A stretch of DNA of 64,000 nucleotides from Chrysophaeum taylorii (lineage: Eukaryota > Sar > Pelagophyceae > Pelagomonadales > Pelagomonadaceae): the NCBI GenBank assembly GCA_029834535.1, contig JAQMWT010000035.1:1-64000 (forward strand). The letters run 5' to 3'. Positions 21,898 to 34,415 of this stretch are shown piece by piece (position 1 is the first letter of the stretch; every line of letters begins with the position of its first letter). The notes beneath the pieces were generated by a model. The model saw only the letters and a list, made by a program, of their open reading frames with translations, was not told the DNA's origin and did no database searches. The position numbers were made by a program, and so were the translations under genes.

Positions 21898-22600
21898 TGT
21901 ACTTTTGTCGTAGCACTAACTCTAGCGAATTTTGTAACGCCCTTGAGTTTGTCCGCAACTTTTGCTCTACTTATGTTCGTGTACAACTAAAACAAATCTA
22001 TTGTGATTTCCTTTAAACCCTATTTATCTCAGCATGTTACAACCCCCTTCCGTGTGGAGCATGGTATTAATATGTCCGCGTCCCCCCCTTACTTACATGT
22101 CTTTAATCATGAAGTCGAAGCCGCTGTTGGTCACATAGCCACTGCCGCGTCTACACGACTCCGGCATATGCTTAATGTATCCTATAAAGGTCACCCCCTA
22201 ACAGATCCGGCACCACACTACCCGTGGGCTGTTATACATGCCATCCAATCGTATAATCTCCTCCCTAACGTTTCCCTCGAACGTATTTACAATAAAGTCC
22301 TAAGCCCCCAACAAGTTTTGTTAGACCAATGTAATGTTCCCCAACAAGACTACCTCAAACCTTTTGGTTCTGTTTGTTATCTGCATTTGGAACATAACGA
22401 ATTTCATAAATATGAACGTCGATGTCGTCCCTACATCTACTTCTGTGGTGCTAACGTTATAAGCCCTTTAATAACACCCCATACCCTTTAATAACACCCC
22501 ATGTTAATCATTTAGCCGATGTTGTCCTTAATCCTGAAAACGGTCAAGTCCGTGTTTCCTCTAAACTGACTTTTCCTCATCTTATTTCTAAATCTCCTCC
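21898..22600 (+). mobile_element. Copia integrase, C-terminal part
   Basis: Stretches such as FGSVCYLHLEHNEFHKYERR correspond to the HLRVFGC...K...KxxxCIFVGY block after the copia integrase core. The part before it matches the helical alpha-region with TAASTRLRHML. The enzyme inserts the element cDNA into the host chromosome. It sits directly between the methyltransferase frame and the RT. Fossil. Confidence 0.6.
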
Positions 22601-23620
22601 TGATTATGAACAGCATCCACCTCCCGCACCTTCACCCGACATTCCCTTCTCTGTTCACAGCACCCCCAATGATGCGGCGCAGAGGGGGAATGCTATGCCT
22701 ACCAACACTGCCCAGGAGAGAGGGATTCCTTCTTCTCATCTCCATGCTCCCTCCCCCGCTCCCGCATGTGCTCCAGCTGCTTCTGCACCCGCTACTTCCG
22801 CCACCACCCCTACATCTGAAGTGTCTTCCGACACTCTGCCACATTTGCCATCTTATCGGTCTCTCTATTCCCAGGATGTCTGCCGTCTCACCCGTGGTCC
22901 TCATCACCCTCAGCCTCGTCGCAAAACCAATCTCAAGGATGTTCTTACTCGTATTGCTTCGCCTACAGTTGCCGCTTATAAACAAGCCGGTGGTGCGCTT
23001 GCCGACTTCGAGTATGACCTCTCCAAGCAGTACATAACGTTCTGCGACCCCACCCTCCACTCCCTTCATCTTGCTCATGGCATCCACTGGACGGCTATAC
23101 CGCCAGAGGGGGAATTGACACCATCCCTCCATCACCATGTGCACCAAGCGATCTCACAGTCCTCTTCATTTATGTGTCATAGGAACCATAGCCGCCCATC
23201 GCCTGATACTCCTCATGTTCACTTCTGCGACGACGTCAACCTTGCAGACTTTCACCTTCCTCAGGCTCTCGTTCATTTAATTTCTGAACATGCTCACGCC
23301 TTTCGAGTTCCTCCCGCTCAATATGTTTATGCTTTGTTCACGCCCCACTCCATCTTGGATCATAATGACGCTTCTTATGGTGCCTCCGAGCCTCATCTCT
23401 CCGCCATCGAAGACTATATCACCGAGCAATCGCATTACATTGAGGCCCACCTTGGTGATGCTCCTCTACTAATTGTTCAACTCGTCGAATATCCCGAACA
23501 TGCTCATCTGCACGATAATATCGCTTCTTATTCGATTACTCATCTGACGACGACTCATGACCCTAGCACGGTTGGTTCGGACGACTACAAGACTCAAAAG
23601 ATATCAAAATTGATGAATAT
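22601..23620 (+). mobile_element. Pro/Ser-rich linker between copia integrase and RT
   Basis: An open stretch (22695-23627) rich in Pro, Ala, Ser and His. Copia elements usually have a poorly conserved linker of this kind between integrase and RT. Its last part precedes the RT fingers. No motif recognised. Confidence 0.5.
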
Positions 23621-23623
23621 GAG

Positions 23624-25403
23624 TTGAGCTGCCTCAAAGGTCTCTCAGACGCTGATCGCAAAGCTTATGTTGCTGCCATCTCCAAGGAGATTTTTGATAT
23701 TGTTAAGTTTGGCTGCTTTAAACTAGCGCTGCCAATGGTCAACTCAAAGCCTATTGACACCCGCCTCGTCCTACGTATAAAAACCAACGCTGCTCGTCAG
23801 TACATTAAACATAAAGCACGCTTGGTCCTACGAGGATTCTTAGCCTCTGGGCACCGATTTCTTCAACACATTCAGCCCTATGGCAGAGCTTACCGGCATC
23901 CGTTGTGCTCTGGCGCTAGCAGCTCATCTGCGACTTCCCGTCTACCATGTCGACGTCCCTAACGCTTTTGTTCAAGCTCCCATCGATTCTCATGTTTATG
24001 TCAAACTGCCACAAGGCATTTACCTTCTCGATCCCGAAGATACTAAATACCAAGGTCGTCTCCCAAAGCTACTTAAATCTCTCTATGGATTACGTCAGTG
24101 CCCTGCCCTTTGGAATCAAACCATAAACGGCTTCTTTGATTCATTAGGCTATACACGATTTCGAACAGACACATGCATTTACGCTAAAGTCCAAGCTGAC
24201 GCTACATTTCTAATTTGCACGCTCTCAGTAGACGACGTCGTCATTACTTGCACTTCGGAAACTCTACGTCGTGAGTCCCAGCAAGCCCCTAAAAAGGAAT
24301 ACTCAGTCGACACCTTCGAAGAAGTCCATACTCTCCTAGGCATGCGCATAACGCGTACAACGGATGGCTCTATATCACTGGACTGTCAGGCTAAACGTGA
24401 TGCATTGTTCGAAGAGTACCCCATTTTAATGCAGTTGCGTCCCACTTCCACACCGATGTCACCATCAGCCACGTATAAAACTGGAGAGCCATCTTCTGAT
24501 ATGGACAAGTTTATCCTTCATACCTTCTCCACTCTACTCGGCAAGCTCACGTTTGTCCAATTGGCCTGTCGCCCTGATCTATCCCAAAGTCTTAGTCGTT
24601 GCTCTCGAGGAATGCATAATCCAGCATTTCTACATGTTCAAGTACTAACAGGAACGCTCCGCTACTTGCGCAAGCCCGAAAATCGTAATCTTCGCCTTTG
24701 GTACTACTCTGGTTCTTCCGCTCTAATGGACCATCTTCGACTTCTTATCGGTAATCGTACTGACATGGCTACCATGTTGGACTACACTAAAGAACAAGTT
24801 AATTCAGGTAATTTTGATCCATTAGTCGCATTCGTTGATGCCGATAATGCACCCTCTTATGAACAAGACCGCAAATCTACGACCGGTTACGCTATCTTTC
24901 TGTTTGGTTCTCTCATCACTTGGAAGTCCAAGTTGCAACCTATTACAGCTACTTCTATGCACGAAAGTGAACTCATAGCCCTTAATATGTGCGCCGATGA
25001 TGTGGTCTGGTTACGCAAATTGCTAACGGAAATGGCATTCGTTATAAATCCTCACTTCTATCTCCGCCAACCTCCAGGGAAAGACTTGCTACTAGATTAT
25101 GATGCTCACGACAATCCCCTCCCGTCGGACATGTCGTTCATACGTAACAGCCCTATAATTGGAGATTCTGCTTCTGCTATTCATATATATAATAATCCCG
25201 ACAGTGCGACTGAGGCTAAAGCTATCAGCACACATTGGTTCCGTATACGCGACTACGTACGGTTAAAACGCATCCGTCTACATCATGTTTCCGGCTCCCA
25301 TAATATCGCCGATGGATTTACCAAACCCTTTGGAGCTCCACTCTTCAGCAGATTTCGCACGTTACTCGGCTTACAACAACCCATAGCTCAACAAGATGGT
25401 TAA
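23624..25403 (+). mobile_element. Copia reverse transcriptase and RNase H
   Basis: RT motifs in order: VYHVDVPNAFVQAPI (copia motif A), YVKLPQGIY, LLKSLYGLRQCPALWNQ (the KSLYGLKQxxRxW signature) and LSVDDVVIT (motif C). RNase H follows, with FVDADNAPSYEQDRKSTTGY, TATSMHESELIALN, IIGDSASAIHIYNN and HVSGSHNIADGFTKP. These copy RNA into DNA and degrade the template. The assignment to Ty1/copia is secure. The 3' frame of about 507 codons is uninterrupted; the element as a whole is broken. Confidence 0.9.
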
Positions 25404-25471
25404 TCATTACCCTCCATTATGTCCGAAATGACTTTAAACTAACCCTGCCATGCACAGGGGCTTGTTAAAAT

Positions 25472-27400
25472 GTGAAATGCCACATGAAATGTGATGTGGA
25501 GATTCCTCTCATGATAAATCCCACTAAAAACAAAGATGCTGCGAGCCGACGCCACTCTACCATGAACCGGGGTCGTGGTGGTGGTATACTGTCACTGTCT
25601 CCACCTTTTAATGCTCTAACTCCAAGCGCTGCACCGACTAGCTCCCCTAATCGGAAACATCAAACCTATTTGTCGGTGGCGCAAGGACATCAATCGACGC
25701 CCAAAGCAGCTGCCCAACAACAGCCTAAATCGCAAGCAACGAAGTCTGAGTATTTCCTGCTCAAGCATTGTAAATTTGACGTATTAGCGATGATGTCCGG
25801 GAACGTTACTGCCCTTGGCTCATCACCACCCAATTTCCTTATTCCGCAACACAAGGACCCCCAGTGCTGGTTTAAGTCATTGCAGCAGCTACTTACGGAA
25901 GCACAACAGACAGAGTTTGTAGACAATGTCCAATATCTCTGCTCTTTGTTGTGTGTCAAGACTAAGCGTATCCGAAACGCCCCCGCTATATCTCCTAATG
26001 AGGGAATTCGTCTTCATCGCTTCCCACCCATTAAAGGGGTTGTCAAAGTTCACGTGACGTGTACAAAGTGTTACAACAAAGTGAAAGCGCCAGGCACACC
26101 AGTCGTGCTCACCATTTGTAATGAAGACGAACTTAAAACTGACGCGATTCGCCAAATTATTGAGGATCATCTCGCGTCTGCGCAACATGCATCTCACTGT
26201 TTCGATGTGCCGCGCCCTTTCTTCTTGTTGATTTGTGCGCTGTGCGATCGGTCACATCATGGGATAGCTTTAATTCGCAATAGTCAGCAGCCCTTCCAAC
26301 TTTCTTGTTTTAACGATCCAGCGGCCCAAATCAGGGCTATAATCCTCCGCCTTGGAAAGGCTATCGCTATTAATAAGCAGCTTAAAGAGGCAATCATGCA
26401 AACTGCAACATCCCTTAAAGTTGATGTCTCCAAAATCATTGTTAACCCTGATGAAAGCAGCATGATCTTATTTCGGTTGCCCTTTATCTCGAGTGTAAAT
26501 CTTGAGATTCTTGTAGCAGCTTTGTCTCTGTTACATTCTGTTGAAGATAAAGTATGCATAGTAACCAACCCGGACGAGCTGCTTAATGTGCTTGTTGAAT
26601 GCGTCGTTGATGATGTTTCTCACCAACTTAACACAATCTCCTCGGAAACGTTACCGCCAATGCTTAATTATTTTCGTCAACTAACCCCCATACAGCAAGC
26701 TGCCTTTGAAAATGTGCTAGTCCAGGTTGGCTACCCTTCGGACATAAATGATGTCTTTTCAGAAGATACTTCTTCTGAAGATGTTTCACCAGCGCCGATC
26801 GACAATCCACCCGCTGAACCTACGCTAGATAAAACTAACGATAATATGACTGAGTCTTTACATCAATTAAAAGAAGAAGTTCGGTCTTTTTCCTTGCGTC
26901 TCACTAATACCGAACAGCAATTGAAGGCACAAGAGCAACAACTATCGCTTGCATCAACATCTCTCACACAGATGCAAGAAATTTACGAAAATTTAAACAC
27001 CCAAGTGATTGAGAACATCAAGCATGTGTCTCTACTAGACAACATCCTGTCAAGTCATCAGATGCATCAGGACATCATAATCCCATCTACTGCAGTATTT
27101 GTCCATATCATTTCTCGATCCCTTATCTCATCTATTGGACAGCGCCCTCCAAATACGTACAATGAGGCTCAGCAAGTTCAAATCGACGCAGCAGCTCATC
27201 ATCTCCATGCAGCTCTGTCTGATGCAAATGATCGTGTTATTCCTGCATTGGATCTACACGCTTTTACTCCTGACACTGCTATGTCTTTCCTTTCATCTGT
27301 CATATCACCCTTGGTTACCTTGAGTGATGCAATGACTACGCACAATACTAACACTACTAACGACCCACCATCAGATGTACATAATTCACCTTCTCCATAG
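25472..27400 (+). mobile_element. Extra ORF between copia RNase H and 3' LTR
   Basis: 642 uninterrupted codons starting 69 bp after the RNase H stop. The N-terminus is basic and low-complexity (MNRGRGGG region). A possible Cys/His pair cluster lies near residue 190 (VTCTKCYNK), then a mixed alpha/beta middle. A long coiled coil (ESLHQLKEEVRSFSLRL and following) spans about residues 460-520, and the C-terminus is helical. There is no signal peptide or membrane segment, so it does not look like an envelope. I do not recognise the family. Extra 3' ORFs occur in some plant and algal LTR elements. The frame looks whole. Confidence 0.6.
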
Positions 27401-27617
27401 TTAAAGGAACTGGATGATAATAGTGAAGATGAACTGGCCCGTACATCTGACGTGGATATACTGATACACCTTCTTTGCGTAATATTACAACACGCTCGAC
27501 ATCATAATTAATTCGTCCTGTTCTGTTGTCGTTTGTTCCATTGTCATGTATATTGCACAAGTTCCACCTCAAGAACGTCTGAAATGCATAAACTGTTTCC
27601 ACACGTTGAGGGTCCAG

Positions 27618-27997
27618 AGAGCTACACTATATGTGGCGACACTGGAACATCTCACACCTATCTCTACACGAGGGTTTTCTCTCCGTAATGCGGCTTTCCC
27701 TCTCTCCTTCTTCCCTTACCCTTCCGCCCCTTTTATATCAGATTATGAAGAACCCAACCTGAAGCTCTTTTCCAACATGGACTAGGCCTCCAGGTGCGTA
27801 CCGTCGGTTACGGGGTTTTCTGTTTAATTAACAGAGACTTCGTTCAACGTTATCAGTGTAAACGCTGCTATGGGACCTAATGTCTTTAAGGAGTTAGGGC
27901 CTAAATCCCTTTGTGTAGTAGCATGTGACAAGCGGAATGGTCAGTACACGCCTAAGACTGCACGCAGTCTCTACCCGGAGAGGGTCCAATCTCTCCA
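27618..27997 (+). repeat. Copia 3' LTR
   Basis: About 380 bp, collinear with 14467-14856; substitutions and a few small indels give roughly 6% divergence by eye. It ends tctctcca. The 27401-27617 leader contains no gene, only a short moderately purine-rich run (ttgagggtccagag) where a polypurine tract would be expected. Confidence 0.85.
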
Positions 27998-29230
27998 GGT
28001 TGATGAGCTTGTTCATACGCTCGGAGCTAGACGTTGGCGACCGGCTTGGCTAAGATTGCGAATGGTTTGGAGTTTGCGACGAACTTCACGAAGGAAGACC
28101 GTTGGTCTGGAGTAGATGGTTTGGGTGGATGAGGTTGCGTTGGGAAGGTGGCCTTTCGAAGATGCGGGTGCTCGCGTTTGTCAGGAGTGACAGGAGGAGC
28201 GCGGGGACGGTGCTTGTTCTTCGGTAGGGTTACAGGGGTGGCCTTGGGCTTAGGACTGTCATTGACGTCGTAGTAAGACGGGGAGCGAGGATTAGGAGGC
28301 TTTGCCTGGAGGGGCGAAAGCGTGGGTTGTCTTTATCCTTTGTTGGCAGACGACCAAAGTCCGTAACAAAGCGCAAAGGCTTGAAGTTAAGAGTGGGGTG
28401 AGGCTCGAGGTGAGCCCAAAAGTGGCGCTCAAACGTTGAAATAACAGTGATGCGGGCGATGAGCTTAGGAAGGTGGTGGATGGCGTCCTTGTCTTCGTCG
28501 AGTAATAGCGAATCGTTGGGAGTGCGCAAACAGTTAGCGAGACGTGCAAAGCCTTTGATGTGTGTTGGGGCGCGGGAGTCAAGCAAGCTTGGGGGGTACT
28601 TGAATCGAAGAACTTGGTGAATTTCTTCGAGGATCTTGTTGTCGGGAAGTTGGAGAGAAGCGTCCGTGGTGATCTGGCGGAGCTGCTGCTGGACATGACG
28701 CATGTAATCGATGTAGTGAGCTGGCTCATGGATTTCAGGGTTGAACGGCGTGTCCAGAAAGGCATTGTAAACATAATGCGCATGATGGATGTGGTTCTGG
28801 CCCGTATGCTTATCGAGTGCGAGGCGAACTTGCAGCACGAATTCGAGTCCTATTGGGTAGGAGGATCCAAGTGCATCGATTTCGTCGTATGCTGGGTGCT
28901 TGACGGAGTCGCTACCGGCATGTAGGAATCGGCGAAATAGGGGGTGTGCGGTCTCGCGGAGATATACGATGAAGTCGGCTTCTTTTCCTTGGAGATGCGG
29001 TTGAGTGATCGGGTATAGCTTGCCTTTTGTTATATCGGTCGGGTCCTTGTCTTGGTTCTTGAGTGCTTGGAGCTTTTGTGGCGTAAGGAGAATTTTGGGG
29101 GCTACCTGGCGTGCCTTCGAATCCTGGCTCGCCGATCGCGTCCGTGCCCTTGGTGGGATGACTGGACGAGGATGGCCGTTCTCCCGCCACGCGATCACAA
29201 ACAACTTCCGTGCCTGGTCCTCTCAACTTG
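27998..29230 (-). mobile_element. Gag-like segment of a Ty3/gypsy element
   Basis: A 324-codon frame (29204-28230) and a basic, Pro-rich continuation toward 28000. The middle is helical (VYNAFLDTPFNPEIHEPAHY, HVQQQLRQITT, FERHFWAHLEPHP), as in Gag capsid regions, and the tail is basic and Pro-rich, as in nucleocapsid-like ends. It abuts the copia 3' LTR, which may have interrupted it. In transcription order it lies after pol and an LTR-like segment, so it probably starts a second element copy. Broken. Confidence 0.5.
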
Positions 29231-29244
29231 AGGATCGGCTGTTG

Positions 29245-29412
29245 CTTTATGCTCAAGGATAGAAAATCAGAAATCAGGGTGACATGCGTCACGGAAAAGG
29301 GTGATGATGTCATATAGAACACTGACATCATCGGAACGGAGTAGGGTGCCCCTGATAAGGGGGGGCCCTAGAAGAGGGGTAAGCCTTAGGAGGCGGGAGT
29401 TGCCGCCACAGG
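29245..29412 (-). repeat. Candidate gypsy LTR segment
   Basis: On the minus strand, pol is followed by a purine-rich accaggggagtcc and then tgtggcggcaactcccgcc, a typical polypurine-tract/LTR junction. The decayed copy at 3445-3475 has a matching junction (tcctgtggcggtaataac). A plausible end is ccttgagca near 29250. Only one copy is in the window besides that fragment, so the limits are tentative. Confidence 0.4.
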
Positions 29413-29450
29413 ACTCCCCTGGTAAGAATTCGAGCTGCCCCAGCGAGGTG

Positions 29451-32400
29451 CTAGCGCGAGGAGCGCGGCTTCGCCTTACGAGCATCTCGTGAACGAATCT
29501 TCTGATAAACGCGGGTGATGATCGGTTCAGGAACTCGACCACTGCGTAAAGTAAACTTGGGGACCAACACGTCAATCTCGTGCGGAGCGAAATCCGTGAC
29601 ACAAGGAGTTGTGTTGGAGGAAATTCTGGACTTGTCGGTGAAACTTCGACCTTCAACGTCCTTGAACTCGGGCTTGAGTTTGCGGTGCGAAAGGTGAGAG
29701 GTCGGCTTGAAATAAGCGACATCATCGTTCGGACCCAAATTGGAGTAGAAATGTAGAGCAACACGATCATTTTGGTAATCGTAAGGCTCGTAAACTTCAG
29801 CAACATAAATCTTCTTGCGCCAATCAGATCGCTTCCGGTCAGGAATCCGGAAAACAACAAACTTACCGTGCTGATAATCATCACGGAAGGTTTCTTCGGT
29901 TTTGCGGATGGTTTGATCAACGATCGGAGGTACCATCACAGGCGTGATCTGACTTACATGAACACGCCGCTCTTCGGGCGGAGAGTCGAGAGACTCAATC
30001 CTATTGGTGACCGGGGAGAGGCGTTCCTTGATAATAAACGGCCCTCGCCATTCCGGTCGAAGTTTGTTCTGAAGGAAAGGGATGTAGAGCAAAACGTGCG
30101 ATCCTTCCTTGTATTCAACATCAACATGATCAGCATTGTAAGCCAATCGCTGTTTCTTCAAAGCTTTATCACGAGGTTCGCGGACGATCTTTGTATAATA
30201 TTTCAATCGTTCGCGAGTCTCGGCGGCTGCATCAGAGCGAGTCTTCGGCTACAATCGTGTATCAAAATCCATGAGCGTGTAGTCAGTCGGCAGCATCGGC
30301 TGACGGTTCATGCGCAGCATAAAGGGAGAAATCTGCGTGCCTGGAATAAACTTGCGGTTGTAGCAAAACGCAATATAATGAGCAAAGTCAGGCCAATCCG
30401 TGATGTTCCGGCCTTGAAGGGAAGCACGGAGGAAGGCCTTGATAAATCGGTTGACACGCTCAGCCGGGTTCGACTGGGCATGATAGGGAATCGTAGTTCG
30501 GTATCGTGTGTTAAAGAGATGGCAAAACTCGCGCTTCAACTTGTTCACGAACTCTTTACCGTTGTCGGTACGAATCATCTGGGGCAAGTAGCCCTTGAGG
30601 AGAATGTTAATGACAAAAGACTCGAGGACAGACTCAGCAGTCTTATTGTTCAAAACACCCAGAATCAAGAAATGCGAGAACGGATCAAAAAATACTAGAA
30701 GATACGTCTCGGGACCAGCGCTGGGCAAGGGTGCAAATAAATCCATGCAAAGAACAGCACCATCACCATCGTAGACGGGCTGCTGCAAGAGTCCAGCTCG
30801 TTTCGGCTCAGGCGTACGAGCTTTCTGGCAAACTAAGCATTCAGCAATGAAGACTCCAACTTCGTTCGACATGTGAGGCCACCAAAATCGTTCTTGGATA
30901 GCCTGGACGGTACTGTGACGTCCCATATGACCACCGTTGACCGGAGTGTCATGGTAGAGTCGAATAATGCGCTTGCGCAACGTAGCAGGTGCAACAATCA
31001 TCGGGTGCGAATCAGCAGAAATGCGATAAAGAACATCTTTAACGACTTCGAATCGTTCGTTCGCTCGGGAACGTCGCGGCGCCTGACCTTGGGCCATTCG
31101 GTAGCGAATATCCTCGCAAGTAGCATCAGATTCTTGCTCACGTGCGATCTCAGCGAGCGTCATATTATCGGGTATCTTATCGATATAATCTTTGTAAGCG
31201 GCTGCGTCCTTGAAGATCTGTGGCTCATCGCGCGCACGGTTCTTCCGACGTTGTCTCGTAGCGTGAGACGTGGCCAATTTCATCGGATCCTTTTCAGGGT
31301 CTTCGTCTTCGTCTTCCGGCAGTTTGGTCGCAATAAACGACATTATGAAGTGGCAGCCGGAGACGGGAACTCCTCGGTCATCCACAGGTCGGGGAAGCTC
31401 TTGGAACACTAAATAAGCGTGGTTCAAAGGTTCTCCAAACTCGTCAGTCTCGATGACATGATCTATCGGGTTGCGGGAGAGACAGTCAGGGATACTCATT
31501 CCCGGTGACTTTCCCGGCTTGTAACCAAGTTCAGGGTCAAAATTGGCGAGGCGCATCGCCCAACGAGCAAGCTGCCCAGACGAGTGCGTCGCCTTACGTA
31601 AAAACGTCAAATTTCGGTGATCGGTCTTCAAAACAGTACGGTGCCCTTCGATGTAGGCTCGAAAGTGCTCTAGAGAAAGTGTAACTGCCAGCAGCTCTAG
31701 CCGACGAGGCTCATAATTCCGCATCTCCTTCGGCACAGCTCGGCTCCAGTATTCAATTACTCGTTCTTCTCGAGTCACTCTTCCGGCATCGTCCTTGACT
31801 TCGACAATCTGGAAGAGATATGCTCCAAGTCCATCCTTGGAAGCATCGGAACGGATCTGAAAAGGCAGATCATAATCGGCGTGGTAGACTCCACGGGAAT
31901 CAACCAAAGCTTCAATAATCGTATCCCAAGCCTTCTGACACTCGGGCGTCCACTCGAGCTTTACACCTTCGAGGCATAGTCGTCTCAACGGTTCCACAAT
32001 CTTCGAGTAGCCCTTCACATATCGCCGGCAGTAATTACTCATGCCGATGAAAGAACGTATCTGGGTCTTCGGGGAAGTATTCGGTAAAGTACCTGGAATC
32101 GGCATCTTCTGCAGTGCTTCCAGCGTCTTCGGATTCGGCTTCAAGCCTTCTGGGGTAGAAATGCGTCCCAGAAATTCTACATCATCCTTGAGAAGGTGGA
32201 ACTTCGCGGTTCGACCGCTGTACCCTCTCTGTGCCAAATGACACATCACTTCGATCAAAACTTGTAAATGTCGATGAAGATCGTCGGATCCCATCATAAT
32301 ATCGTCAACAAACGCAACCAAGTCTTGATACATCCATTTCGAAAGGTCGCTCGCCATTTGCTTGCAGAAAAGAGCTCCGGCCGTCTTCACACCTAGAGGT

Positions 32401-32876
32401 AATCGCAAGAAACTGTGAGCGCCAAGTGGGCTAACCATCGTGACAGCGTCCTGCGCTGCCGGATCCTGACGAAGGTTGTGGTATCCCCATCTAATATCAA
32501 TGCATGTCCGCCATCGTCTCATCGCGAGAAAGGCTAAAGCATCATCTTGTCGAATGTTTGGCCAACTGTCATTGACCAATTGATCGTTGAGCTGACGTAA
32601 GTCAACTGCAGCACGGAACGCGTTTGACGTTCCAATCTCAGCTCCTTTCTTCGGAAGCATCAACACAGGAAAGCCCCAAGGTGAGTTGGCCGGACGAATG
32701 ACTCCATCCCGGCACCACTCGCTGATCTGCTTGCGGAGGCAATCGAGCTTCGCAGGCGTCAATCGGTAGGGCGTCATCTTTATCGGTCGCGGATTCGCGT
32801 CTTTGAATCGTAGTGACACAGGAGGCGAGTCCACAGGTCTCACAATCGGGTCGAAAAAGGCCCAAGAATATTGCAC
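29451..32876 (-). mobile_element. Ty3/gypsy pol (RT, RNase H, integrase)
   Basis: 875 open codons (32876-30249) plus a 251-codon continuation (30206-29451). RT: GFPVLMLPKKG, AAVDLRQLND, FLRLPLGVKTAG and FVDDIMMG. RNase H: IRSDASKDGLGAY, RRLELLAVTLSLEHFRAYI and TDHRNLTFLR. Integrase: an HHCC finger (LYHDTPVNGGHMGR...CLVCQKA), the core CMDLFAPLP, RTDNGKEFVNKL and YHAQSNPAERVNR. The last part (HVLLYIPFLQNKLRPEWRGPF) is the post-integrase GPF/Y-like module. The order RT-RH-IN is diagnostic of Ty3/gypsy. Pol looks nearly whole with about one break, but the upstream part of the element is cut off at 32877 by a helicase repeat. Confidence 0.9.
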
Positions 32877-32877
32877 A

Positions 32878-33787
32878 CAGTGACCTCGCAGACTATTTCC
32901 ACGACCCGCGGCGGCTCTTTCAGCGCGCCATTCTCACGCCCCGTCGAAACGATGTTGTCGATGCTGACAACGCGCGCATGACCGCGGCCTTTTTTCCCCG
33001 GAGACGAGGCGTCGGAGTTCTTTTTCGGGAGACTAGGTTGGGTCGGAAGACGACGCCTCGCTCTTTACAGTCGAGTTTTCGACTCCCTGACAACCAACGG
33101 CATGCTGACTTTGAGCGCGAGCTTAAGGTCTTCGCAACCTCGACCCGTCCCACGGCCACTGCAACGGTACCAGATACATGATCGATCATGTCGTTGTCAC
33201 CGAGGCTCCTCCAACCTGTATCCCTTAAGGCCCGCCTACGCCAAACGATCAACAAAAGCCAGGGCCAGACGCCCCGCGAGGTCGGCGTCCTCTTGGCGAA
33301 GCCCGTCTTCTGTCACGTCCAGCTCTACGTGGCTCTCTGTCGATCGGCAACCCCGAGGATATCCTCTTCTGGGTCGACGACTCCACCCTACCCCACACGT
33401 GCTGCGCAATACCGATAAGCCCCCTCCCGGCGTCTACACGCGCACTGTAGGTGAACTATAACTGGGACCAGGTGAACTTACTTGGTCTAGACATTGGGAC
33501 TAGGTGAGCTGAGTGACCAGGTGAACTTACTGGAACCAGGTGAGCTTACTGGAGTTTTTTGACAACTCAAACTCAAAGGTTGGCGGCGCGTGCGGATCAA
33601 AGCAGCTTAGATTAGCGGAGGTGAGAGCGACGAGCTCAAAGGAGAGTGGGGTGAGTGGGTGTGAGCACGAGTGGGTTTACGCCGGGACAGAGATTGGGAC
33701 TAAGTGAACTAACTGACCAGATGTGGGACCAGGTGATCTTACTAGGGTTAGAGATTGGGACTAGGTGAACTTACTGGCCTGCACTTG
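32878..33787 (+). mobile_element. Helitron-like helicase repeat, copy D, 5'-truncated
   Basis: Starts inside the helicase core (gtgacctcgcagactatttc), joined directly to the truncated gypsy pol, so the unit's front end and the gypsy 5' part were both lost at this junction. It keeps TINKSQGQTPREV and VQLYVALCRSA, the tail units and the ggcctgcacttg end. Frame changes make it non-coding. Confidence 0.75.
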
Positions 33788-34415
33788 TCCTAACCCTAAA
33801 TGGAATTTTCTATCTCTACAAACAATCACCAGATTGCCAATGCCTCTCCGTCACTCGAGGTGTCGAGGATAGAGACTGGCCACATCAGGGTAAGTCGGGG
33901 TTGCTTTTTTTTCTTGTACCGCCACAAACAATGTCCTAAGGAGAAGCGCAGGAGGTCACGAGCCGTTTGAAATTAAGAGGCGTCGACAGAAAAAAGTGCG
34001 CCCAAGAAACGTGGATTCGCAACGACGACCTCCTTCTCAACTACACCCTTCGCAACTACGTCCTTCGCCCCGGAACGCTCTTACAAGAGTAATGTCCGAA
34101 ACAATCACACATTGACAACCAGGCAGGCAGGCAGGCAAGCAGGCGCGCGCCCCGTAGAGTCAGGATCCCCACCACGTAGCCGGGCGGCGTGTTCATTGCA
34201 AATCACCTTACAAGAGTTGCGTAAAGATGGGGTTAGTTCTTAAAAGTAAGTCGACTGCCAAGAGGGCGGAAAGTAAGTGCACTGCCAAGAGGGCGGGGAG
34301 TGCAATGAATACAACAACGATGCGGTATTTAAACACAGAAGAAAAAAAGCGGCGCGGTAATTGCCGCGGGGGAGGACACCACCACAAGCATCGCGTCGGA
34401 TCGTCGAAGAGATCA
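33788..34415. other. Intergenic stretch 3' of the giant gene
   Basis: The first 32 bp (cctaaccctaaatggaattt and on) equal one end of the MITE at 57.4 kb. A cagg tract lies near 34120-34142. At about 34247-34297, gactgccaagagggcgg occurs twice 24 bp apart and resembles the LINE 3'-end signature (gtcgactgctaagagggg). Otherwise no gene is seen; part of it is probably the 3' UTR of the minus-strand giant gene. Confidence 0.5.

Larger units (their letters stand above)
14467..27997 (+). mobile_element. Ty1/copia retrotransposon with embedded C5-methyltransferase
   Basis: A 13.5-kb LTR element: 5' LTR, tRNA primer site, gag-like region, aspartic protease, DNA cytosine methyltransferase, integrase, reverse transcriptase/RNase H, an extra ORF and the 3' LTR. 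The integrase-before-RT order and the motifs place it in Ty1/copia. LTRs of about 390 and 380 bp differ at roughly 6% of positions, so the insertion is fairly old. It is broken, with something like half a dozen breaks, although the methyltransferase-containing frame and the extra ORF are long and uninterrupted. Two younger elements are nested in the gag region. I found no clear target-site duplication at its outer ends. Confidence 0.85.

Noticed and set aside
25472-27400. Envelope protein for the copia extra ORF
   Set aside because: No signal peptide, transmembrane segment or furin-like site; a coiled coil alone is not enough.
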